A stretch of 6,378 nt of DNA from an uncultured Treponema sp. Lineage in GTDB: Bacteria; Spirochaetota; Spirochaetia; Treponematales; Treponemataceae. Shown one piece after another: positions 1 to 5,767 of this stretch. The notes beneath the pieces were generated by a model. The model saw only the letters and a program-made list of their open reading frames with translations. It did no database searches and was not told where the DNA came from. Position numbers and translations under genes: made by a program. The stretch's first letter is position 1, and every line of letters begins with the position of its first letter. The stretch lies in contig CAMVBP010000118.1 of assembly GCA_947165795.1 (NCBI GenBank), forward strand, positions 1-6,378. Reading direction: 5' to 3'.

Positions 1-282
1 CTTCAGGAGCGCATTTTCGAAATAGTTGGTTACAGCCGCGAGCGTGCAGAAAAGGCTTTCGGCTTCTTAGTACAGGCCTTTAAGTTTGGTGCTCCACCAC
101 ACGGAGGAATTGCACCAGGTCTCGACCGCCTCGTAATGCTTATGTGCCACGAAGAGTCAATCCACGAGGTTATCGCCTTCCCTAAGAATAACCTTGCAAT
201 GTCGCCTATGGACGATTGTCCAAGTGCAGTTGAACAGAAACAACTTGATGAACTTCATATTAAATGTGTGGAGAAGGAATAA
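1..282 (+). CDS. aspS: Aspartyl-tRNA synthetase, C-terminal end (partial, 5' end outside window)
   Basis: This enzyme charges tRNA-Asp with aspartate in the cytoplasm. Frame 1 is open from the left edge and encodes 93 residues before a TAA at 280-282. Visible hallmarks are FGAPPHGGIAPGLDRLVML, which is class II synthetase motif 3 in the form typical of bacterial AspRS (the Arg of GLDRL contacts ATP), followed by the strongly conserved IHEVIAFPKN and the C-terminal DELHIK. Only roughly the last sixth of a protein of about 590-600 residues is present, so whether it is the discriminating or non-discriminating type cannot be told. The fragment is richer in G and C than the lipoprotein genes to its right, as expected for a highly expressed housekeeping gene. 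An intrinsic terminator about 60 bp downstream closes the transcript. Family assignment is secure. Confidence 0.96.
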   Translation, partial: LQERIFEIVGYSRERAEKAFGFLVQAFKFGAPPHGGIAPGLDRLVMLMCHEESIHEVIAFPKNNLAMSPMDDCPSAVEQKQLDELHIKCVEKE

Positions 283-308
283 TAGGCGACATTAAGCAAG
301 TCTATGGA

Positions 309-341
309 TTGCAGGTGTATGATGAAATCAGACACCTGCAA
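309..341. repeat. 10-bp inverted repeat between aspS and its terminator
   Basis: TTGCAGGTGT at 309-318 is perfectly complementary to ACACCTGCAA at 332-341, with a 13-nt loop. It is not followed by a T-tract, so it is not itself a canonical terminator. It abuts, and shares one base with, the A-rich foot of the true terminator hairpin. In the aspS mRNA it would form an extra 3' stem, perhaps protecting against 3' exonucleases. That role is inferred. Confidence 0.6.
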
Positions 342-371
342 AAGCCGGAGATAACTTCTCCGGTTTTTTTT
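341..371 (+). terminator. Rho-independent terminator of aspS
   Basis: CCGGAGA at 345-351 pairs with TCTCCGG at 357-363 around a 5-nt loop, and eight T residues follow at 364-371. The stem can extend outward through a G-U pair and three A-T pairs. It lies about 60 bp after the aspS stop on the same strand. Read from the opposite strand the hairpin is followed only by CTTTTGC, so termination of the leftward amrB transcript here would be weak. Confidence 0.9.
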
Positions 372-375
372 ATTT

Positions 376-500
376 TGGTGGCTCCCTGCCGCGCCGTAGT
401 CGCGACAGGTCGGGTGTTCCGCAGCTCGCTAACGCTCGGCCGCTTCCTTCACTTCGTTCAGTCCAGTGGCTTGCTTCGCAACTGCTCCATACCCTAGCCT
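376..500. repeat. GC-rich intergenic block of short hairpins, probable dispersed repeat
   Basis: No gene is supported in this stretch between the aspS terminator and the antitoxin remnant. It is visibly much richer in G and C than the AT-rich sequence on either side. It holds an imperfect hairpin at 385-409 (CCTG-C-CGCG against CGCG-A-CAGG, containing the palindrome GTCGCGAC at 399-406). It also holds a perfect mini-hairpin TTGCTTCGCAA at 471-481, and similar quasi-palindromic units GCTCGCTAACGCTCG (424-438) and TTCACTTCGTTCA (448-460). A reading frame across it is open by composition, but it overlaps the terminator and has no recognisable protein. Such blocks usually recur between genes in a genome. 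One window cannot show that, so the repeat status is inferred. Confidence 0.5.
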
Positions 501-536
501 GAAAAACAATTCTTTTATAAAGCCAAAAAACGATGA

Positions 537-650
537 TTAAAAACTTTCTGCAACTTCTTTTTGAGAATGTCCGGCACGCGCTTTACGAAGTTCAATTGCA
601 AATGCAACTTTTGGTGAAACTTTTATCCTCACTTTTTTCCAGCTAATCAT
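537..650 (-). pseudogene. Truncated HicB/XRE-type antitoxin remnant
   Basis: The minus strand from ATG at 648-650 to TAA at 537-539 encodes 37 residues. They include VRIKVSPKVAFAIELRKARA followed by GHSQKEVAES. This matches the junction of HicB antitoxins, where a short strand with V-x-V-x-P-K-[IV]-A leads into the first helix of a Cro/XRE helix-turn-helix (S-Q-K-E-[VA]-A). The HicB RNase-H-like N-terminal half is absent upstream, and the helix-turn-helix stops after its second helix. A working antitoxin of this family is roughly 100-140 residues. No hicA-like toxin is visible nearby. Its ATG overlaps the last 8 bp of the MEMO-like gene (ATGATTAG), so it might still be translated by coupling. 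I read it as a decayed end of a lost toxin-antitoxin locus. A standalone small protein is the less likely alternative. Confidence 0.55.
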
Positions 651-1536
651 AAAACAAACTGAAGAAATAACTTGTTATATCATCGCCATCCTGACCGGAA
701 AGTTCGAACGAATTTGTATGATAAAGGACTGCATTTTTTGTGTTCGGTGTTAAAAAGCGCGAAAGCATATAAATGCCAGGTCTGTTATCGCAGCCGCAGA
801 AAACCCAGGTTGAATCAGAAGGATTCTTAAAAAACTCGCGGCTTCTTGTATCCTTAAATTCTGTTCCTTCCAAATCACCATGATGCGCAAAATCAGTTGA
901 AATCAAAAGAAAATTCCTTTTTTTGCCTTCCTCTGTAAAATACGGAGAGAGCACATCAGCAAGCTTCTGCGCATTTTTTTGATTCAGCGGCGGTTCGCCA
1001 AATAGTGCGATTACACAAATTTTTGCATTTGGAAAATACTTAGAAATAAACGGAACAAGAACATTCACCCCATGCTCAATTGGAAATACCTGAGGATCAT
1101 ATCTTACGCCAAGCTTTTCTGCAATTTCTTTTTCAACCTTGGAATTCGAATAAACAATGCCGCCCGAAGTTTCCCAGCGGCAATCATCCAAAGACCATTC
1201 CTGCGTAGAAAGTCCATAATGCGACGGACAGATTATAAAAAATGTTTCTACTTTTCTGTGCGCCGCAATTACCTTAAACCAGTTATCAATCGTTTCTCCG
1301 GCAAGCAAATGATGGCTTACAGTTCCAGCCCAAATATGTGCATTTTCAGGAGGAAGAGCTTCCAGCTCCGGAGAAAAATCCAAAGTCGGAATTCCTTCTC
1401 CAAGAACATCCCAAGTTTTTATAATCTGGCCGTTTTCCTGCCCTGCTCCGGCACCTTTTTTACAACTGCAAAAAATTACACCGGCAAGCAGAACAGAAAT
1501 TAATAATAATAATTGATACCTACGTCTAAAAAGCAT
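643..1536 (-). CDS. MEMO1/AmrB-family lipoprotein (class III extradiol dioxygenase fold)
   Basis: The 297-residue protein belongs to the MEMO1 family (AmmeMemoRadiSam system protein B), whose fold resembles LigB-type extradiol dioxygenases. Its biochemical role is not firmly known. It begins with MLFRRR, then a hydrophobic stretch (about 8-22) and the lipobox ending F-C-S-C with lipid Cys25, so it should be an exported lipoprotein, unlike most family members. Family motifs follow in order: VSHH (His75), CPSHYG (His106), EHGVNVLVPF (154-163), STDFAHHG (Asp215, His218) and FCGCDNRP (Cys247), with a typical YHTNSFELSG end. These fit the His, His, Asp, His and Cys metal-site positions of human MEMO1. 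The ATG lies inside the 3' end of the DUF3160 gene (37-bp overlap) and is chosen because it directly precedes the positively charged signal-peptide start. The two genes very likely form one operon. Substrate and metal are unknown. Confidence 0.88.
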   Translation of the reverse strand: MLFRRRYQLLLLISVLLAGVIFCSCKKGAGAGQENGQIIKTWDVLGEGIPTLDFSPELEALPPENAHIWAGTVSHHLLAGETIDNWFKVIAAHRKVETFFIICPSHYGLSTQEWSLDDCRWETSGGIVYSNSKVEKEIAEKLGVRYDPQVFPIEHGVNVLVPFISKYFPNAKICVIALFGEPPLNQKNAQKLADVLSPYFTEEGKKRNFLLISTDFAHHGDLEGTEFKDTRSREFFKNPSDSTWVFCGCDNRPGIYMLSRFLTPNTKNAVLYHTNSFELSGQDGDDITSYFFSLFYD

Positions 1537-4232
1537 TCTTCTTCCCAGAATGGAACATATTTATCAAGATAATTCTTATTTTCGTCTTGTTCTGTATAAA
1601 CGATTTTCTTCCATTCGTCATCTGTCATGCGGTCACTCTGTGGCTGAAGGAATTCAACATAAGAGAATCCGTAACCAACTGCAATGCGTTTTCCACCCTG
1701 AGAATCATTTAATGGAACATAAAGTCTTATAGGATTGCCAACGCCAACTTCAAGACAAACTCCCTGTTCTGCATTTGTAAATACATCTGCAATACAAGCC
1801 ATTTTAAGCAAACTATTGTCTTCGCAATATTCGCCTTTGTTATGAACCATTACAAGATTACTCATTGAAGAACCGATTGTTGCAATCCAGTTTATATCAT
1901 CCTGAGAAACAGGTTTATTTTCTGCTTCAAGTTTAACAATTTCCAATGCTCGGCCATAAATTTCCAAAAGACGATTAAGACAACTCTTAGATTCTTCATC
2001 AAGCAAATCATAAGTTCGATAAATGCGCATAAGCTCGCTGACAGAAGCAAGTGAACCTTCCCAGAAAGGAACATTTGGTTCAATATAGTGAACAGGAGTT
2101 GGAAGCGGTTCAGTTCTGAAAGTAGGATCAAAATCACCGTCACCTGCACGTTCTGCATACACCTGCTTTACATAAAGAATTGTATCGTGACGAAGTTCAG
2201 CCCAGGTTCCGTGAGCCGCAAGCTGCGATTTTAAATTCCAAGCCGGCGATTCTGTAAAATAGAATCCTGCACCCTGTTCAAAAGTTGCCTGAGTTTTTAC
2301 CTGATAAAGAATCTGATTGTAATATGTCTGATTCCAGAATGAACTGTCATATTCTGCAAACATTTCCTCAAGAGAATCCAATGTTTCTTTAAGTCCAGGC
2401 ATTTCAGGATAATCAGAATTCTGAAGCAAAAGATCTGCAGTTTTTGAACCGAATACTTTCATAACATCAAGACCGCGAACAATGTCTCGTGTCAAAAGAC
2501 GTGGTGGTGAAACTTTTTCGTGAATGAATGAATCATAAGTAAAGCGCTGACCAAAAAGACGCCATCCCATTGGAACAGAAGGAACTCCACCTTCGCCAGG
2601 TTCTGAATATTCCTGGAAAACAGACTGTCCGCTGATTGCAGGTGGACGAAGCCGTTCAGTACAAAGCTTCATAAATGCTTCTACATTTTTTGGATCAGAA
2701 GCCCATGCAGAATAATCTGAAACTTTCTGGTCTTTCCAAAGCGGACAAACATCATCAAAACTCAAATCGTCAGACATTCCAATAAGCACTGTAATTGGAG
2801 TAAAAAGCTCTGTCCATCTTCTGTAAAGATCTTCATTTTTCTGAACAGTATCAACAATAAGAGTCATTACAAGTTCTTTTTCTATAATATCTTCCGGAAT
2901 ATCTGAATCTTTTGATTGCTTTGCAATTGCAAAATGAAGGCGGCCATACCACATTTCTGCGCGGAAATATGTCTTTAACACTCCGTTCTTTGTATAATGT
3001 CCGCGTGGTTTATACTGAGAAAAATCTTCTCCACCACCGAAAATTGCTTCCTCTTCACCATAACCATCCATAATGCTTTTGTAGTCTTCCTGGACAGCCT
3101 GTGGATAAGCAGAAAGAATTTCCTGAATTTCACTTTCCGATTTATCTTCATAAGAAACAGAGTCCCAATAATTTTCAGGATCGGTTCTTACAGTTCCAGT
3201 TCTTATGATTGCCTGTGGAACCTGGAAATACTGAATTGCCTGTTCACGGATTTTTTCAGGAGCATCTGTTCGTTTAGAAAGTGCTTCAATAAAATCATCT
3301 GTAAGCGATTCAAGTTTAGGAAGAAATTCAAATTCCTCTGTGTACTGAAGCATTCTGTCAAAAATTAAATGCTGACAATGCGCTGCAAAATCTGTTGTAA
3401 CAAAAATTGGAACATATTTTTTTTGCTGCAAACTTCTATAAAGATCAACCATATCATCATAACCAACATAATCTGCAGGGGGAACTTTTTGCATTGCAAG
3501 TTTTTTATTTTCAAGACTATCACGAACCTCTTCTGACAACGGGAAATAACCTGTAATAGGATAGAAAGAATCAAATCTTCCGTCAGTCTGATAAAGTATT
3601 GCAGAAACATAATTTTCAGCAAGTGACTTATTCAAACCTTGTAAATCGGCACCAAAAACATAACCGCTATTTCCATTCCATTCAGCTTCATAAAACCAGT
3701 TCCAGTTATCCTGAAAATGGAACATAGATTGCGCATAAGAAACTTCATAATCACGACAATAAATTCTTTCACCAATTTTCAAAATTGTTCCGATTGGAAC
3801 ATCTGTTGCATAAGAATCACAGTTACTTTTTATATTTGCATAATTATCGCCGTCAGAATCAAGATCAAAAGCTTCCTTTGTATAAAATTTACAAACGCGG
3901 CTTCCTACAACGGCAGTTTCATAATATTCGTTATTTTCATATGTTAATCCCTGAGTCGGAACTTCTGAAAATACCATTGGATCGTTTAAAAACTGTTTAT
4001 GAGCATCTGTATGAAATGCTTCCGTAGAAAAACTCAATCCGTTTAAATCATACATTGAATCAGAAATGCCCGAACCTGATTTTTCACTTTCCTCTGCAAT
4101 CTGATTTTCTTCCTGAACTTCCTGCTTTTTGGCAGAAGCTTCTTCAACATTTTTTGCTTTCTTATCTTTTCCACATGAAAAAAAAGAAATGCAAACTAAA
4201 ATTATAAATAAACTATTAATAAATCTTTTCAT
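1500..4232 (-). CDS. DUF3160-domain lipoprotein with N-terminal SH3-like region
   Basis: This 910-residue protein belongs to the DUF3160 family, of unknown function. From the ATG at 4230-4232 it begins MKRFINSLFIILVCISFFSC, a signal peptide ending in F-F-S-C with lipid Cys20. A charged, Glu/Lys-rich tether of about 40 residues follows. Residues 123-129 (DLDSDGD) look like a calcium-binding DxDxDG loop. About 145-197 resembles a bacterial SH3 domain, ending GYVFGADL. DUF3160 spans roughly 210-885, with the family signature VPIFVTTD (274-281), two nearby His (285, 288) and the C-terminal signatures ADVFTNAE, LEVGVGNP, YGFSYVEF and SDRMTDDEW. A GTG at 4260-4262 would add ten residues, but the internal ATG gives a cleaner signal peptide. 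Neither start has a good ribosome site. It is first in an operon with the overlapping MEMO-like lipoprotein. Location should be periplasmic or surface; its activity is unknown. Confidence 0.88.
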   Translation of the reverse strand: MKRFINSLFIILVCISFFSCGKDKKAKNVEEASAKKQEVQEENQIAEESEKSGSGISDSMYDLNGLSFSTEAFHTDAHKQFLNDPMVFSEVPTQGLTYENNEYYETAVVGSRVCKFYTKEAFDLDSDGDNYANIKSNCDSYATDVPIGTILKIGERIYCRDYEVSYAQSMFHFQDNWNWFYEAEWNGNSGYVFGADLQGLNKSLAENYVSAILYQTDGRFDSFYPITGYFPLSEEVRDSLENKKLAMQKVPPADYVGYDDMVDLYRSLQQKKYVPIFVTTDFAAHCQHLIFDRMLQYTEEFEFLPKLESLTDDFIEALSKRTDAPEKIREQAIQYFQVPQAIIRTGTVRTDPENYWDSVSYEDKSESEIQEILSAYPQAVQEDYKSIMDGYGEEEAIFGGGEDFSQYKPRGHYTKNGVLKTYFRAEMWYGRLHFAIAKQSKDSDIPEDIIEKELVMTLIVDTVQKNEDLYRRWTELFTPITVLIGMSDDLSFDDVCPLWKDQKVSDYSAWASDPKNVEAFMKLCTERLRPPAISGQSVFQEYSEPGEGGVPSVPMGWRLFGQRFTYDSFIHEKVSPPRLLTRDIVRGLDVMKVFGSKTADLLLQNSDYPEMPGLKETLDSLEEMFAEYDSSFWNQTYYNQILYQVKTQATFEQGAGFYFTESPAWNLKSQLAAHGTWAELRHDTILYVKQVYAERAGDGDFDPTFRTEPLPTPVHYIEPNVPFWEGSLASVSELMRIYRTYDLLDEESKSCLNRLLEIYGRALEIVKLEAENKPVSQDDINWIATIGSSMSNLVMVHNKGEYCEDNSLLKMACIADVFTNAEQGVCLEVGVGNPIRLYVPLNDSQGGKRIAVGYGFSYVEFLQPQSDRMTDDEWKKIVYTEQDENKNYLDKYVPFWEEECFLDVGINYYY
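1501..1512. repeat. (TAA)4 microsatellite in the overlap of two genes
   Basis: Four TAA units on the plus strand read as TTA repeats on the coding minus strand. In the DUF3160 frame they encode the terminal Tyr run and the stop. In the MEMO-like frame they encode Leu residues of the signal-peptide core. Gain or loss of a unit would keep both frames intact. Confidence 0.7.
1541..1546 (-). promoter_or_regulatory. Ribosome binding site of the MEMO-like gene, inside the upstream coding sequence
   Basis: The minus strand reads GGGAAGAAGAATG immediately before the ATG at 1534-1536. The purine run GGGAAG falls within codons for Trp-Glu-Glu of the DUF3160 protein. It is a modest Shine-Dalgarno match at workable spacing. 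With the 37-bp gene overlap it supports translational coupling and the chosen start. Confidence 0.45.
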
Positions 4233-4285
4233 AAGTCTAAATATGATACTTTTCAAAAACACTGTCTATATGCAATAATAAATTT
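4233..4285. promoter_or_regulatory. Divergent promoter region between two lipoprotein units
   Basis: Fifty-three very AT-rich bases separate the divergent starts, so both promoters must lie here or reach into the 5' ends of the genes. Weak candidates: on the minus strand TATAGA (4265-4270), with TTTTCA 16 bp upstream (4287-4292, inside the opposite gene); on the plus strand AATAAT (4274-4279), with TTTCAA (4251-4256) at 17 bp. The elements interlock, suggesting shared or mutually exclusive expression. Neither gene has a clear Shine-Dalgarno sequence, and the plus-strand candidate would give an almost leaderless mRNA. The exact boxes are uncertain. No clear operator palindrome was found. Confidence 0.35.
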
Positions 4286-5758
4286 ATGAAAAAAATTGAA
4301 GCTTCCAAGGCAAAATCGTTTTTTTATATTTTTTCGATTTGTTTCAGCGTTTTAATTTTTATAACTTTTTCATCATGTAAAAATCAAACAGAAATTCATC
4401 TTCACGACCGTCACGGACTTTCTTATGATTCTGTAAAAAGTTATGCCGAAAAAAACGGTGCAATCACTCTTGTACTTTTAGATTATCATCACGACATTCG
4501 TCCCGAAATGGAAGCCTTAACAAGTGTAAATTGGGTTGGAAAACTTGTTGAAGAAAATTATGTAAAAAAAGTGATCTGGCTTTCAGGAAAAAAACTTTTG
4601 CTTCCGAACCGAAATTCGCGGATGGCGTGGCTTGAACGAAGTCTGGCAGGCACTTATCCAACAATAGCAGATAAAATTCGCGGAGCCGTTCAACTTGTAG
4701 ACTGGTACGATCTGCAGGAAATTGAACTGAAGGAACCTTTTGCAGTCACTCTTGATTTTGATGTTTTCACAAAAGATCCCGGAGAAGACGTTGAACTTTT
4801 TGTTGATGAACTTTGCACCTGGATTCAAAAACAAAATCCGAAACTTGTCACTCTGTCTTTTTCTGCAGCTTATCAGCCGGAGCCCAAAAATGCATGGAAC
4901 TGGCTTTTAAGATTTTTAAAAAATTATAATGCTTCTTCAACATGGTTTTTGGAAAGTTCTGATTTTGGAGAAAAAGAAGAAAGCATGGATGAATTTTCCG
5001 CGCATGAAACATGGAAGAAAAATCCTGAAAATTTTATGACCCCGGAATATCCATTTTTCGCCGGTGCATATTTCTGGCAGAACGCACCTGATTCTGTAAA
5101 AGCAAATTTAATAGAAAAGAAAATTTCTGCAGGAAATGAAGTTGCAAAAACAATTATTGCAGAATGGCAAAATGAAAAATTGCAAAGCTTCAGAAAAAAA
5201 TTTGATTTTGAAAAACTGAATGATTTTGCAGAAATTTCAAAAACTTCGATGAATGAATTTTTTAGTGGAAAAGATTTTCCCGCGCCGTACCAGAATATTT
5301 TTTCAGAAGAAGAAACTTTTGGTGTTGCCGTAAGATTTAAAAATATAGATTACGACCGCGGCTGTCTTTCCTTGTACTCAGGAATTTCTTCTGACGACAT
5401 GCCAAAGTCAATTCAGTACTGCACAAAAGAAGCAATGATTGATCCTCGTTATGAAAGAATTTTGCCAACAGAAGTAAATTCATTAATTACCAATATTTCA
5501 ATTTTTTCAACCTGGGAACCAATGAACGACTGTTTTGATTTTGAACCGGGTTTGCACAGCCTTTTGCTCGAAGATCCAGATGGTGAAAAAACTCTTCTTC
5601 AGGCCGCAATCGCCCTTGAACGAAATTACACCCGCGAAGAATTTTTAGGCCGCCTTGCAAATAAAGCCGGCCTTGGACTTACCGGCTGGCAAAACAAAGA
5701 TTTGAAGTTTTATAAGGCTGACACAATCACTTATTATTCGTTTCCAGCTACTGAATAA
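4286..5758 (+). CDS. Lipoprotein with UPF0489/arginase-like N-terminal region and C-terminal AMMECR1 (AmrA) domain
   Basis: The 490-residue protein starts with a Lys-rich n-region, a hydrophobic core (about 11-28) and the lipobox F-S-S-C with lipid Cys31, so it should be exported and lipidated. Residues about 45-225 contain LLDYHHD (64-70), VNWVGKLVEENYVKKVIWLS (81-100) and VTLDFDVF (154-161). This order of acidic/His motifs recalls UPF0489 proteins and the arginase/deacetylase fold; I give that part about 0.5. Residues about 308-487 are an AMMECR1 domain: FGVAVRF (345-351), the hallmark Arg-Gly-Cys (358-360), DPRYERILPTEV (386-397), ISIFSTWEP (404-412), GLHSLLLE (422-429) and EEFLGRLANKAGL (451-463), closing with a strand like those of free-standing AmrA. 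AMMECR1 proteins are normally about 180-220 residues and cytoplasmic. The gene diverges from the operon encoding the MEMO-like partner. Its activity is unknown. Confidence 0.8.
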   Translation: MKKIEASKAKSFFYIFSICFSVLIFITFSSCKNQTEIHLHDRHGLSYDSVKSYAEKNGAITLVLLDYHHDIRPEMEALTSVNWVGKLVEENYVKKVIWLSGKKLLLPNRNSRMAWLERSLAGTYPTIADKIRGAVQLVDWYDLQEIELKEPFAVTLDFDVFTKDPGEDVELFVDELCTWIQKQNPKLVTLSFSAAYQPEPKNAWNWLLRFLKNYNASSTWFLESSDFGEKEESMDEFSAHETWKKNPENFMTPEYPFFAGAYFWQNAPDSVKANLIEKKISAGNEVAKTIIAEWQNEKLQSFRKKFDFEKLNDFAEISKTSMNEFFSGKDFPAPYQNIFSEEETFGVAVRFKNIDYDRGCLSLYSGISSDDMPKSIQYCTKEAMIDPRYERILPTEVNSLITNISIFSTWEPMNDCFDFEPGLHSLLLEDPDGEKTLLQAAIALERNYTREEFLGRLANKAGLGLTGWQNKDLKFYKADTITYYSFPATE

Positions 5759-5767
5759 TTTTAAAAA

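Noticed and set aside
264..497. Open plus-strand frame of 77 codons across the aspS end and the GC-rich block
   Set aside because: It overlaps the aspS stop, runs through the terminator and its T-tract, and encodes the palindromic repeat units. No protein family is recognisable.
1072..1503. 143-codon plus-strand frame opposite the MEMO-like gene
   Set aside because: It is antisense to a protein with clear family motifs, and its sequence shows no family features.
2997..3368. Plus-strand and alternative minus-strand frames within the DUF3160 gene (also about 3365-3622 and 3717-4027)
   Set aside because: These are composition-driven shadows of the DUF3160 reading frame, rich in Phe, Ile and Leu, with no motifs.
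643..5758. Search for a radical SAM (CxxxCxxC) gene completing an AmmeMemoRadiSam set
   Set aside because: No such motif appears in any plausible gene here. The partner, if present, lies elsewhere in the genome.
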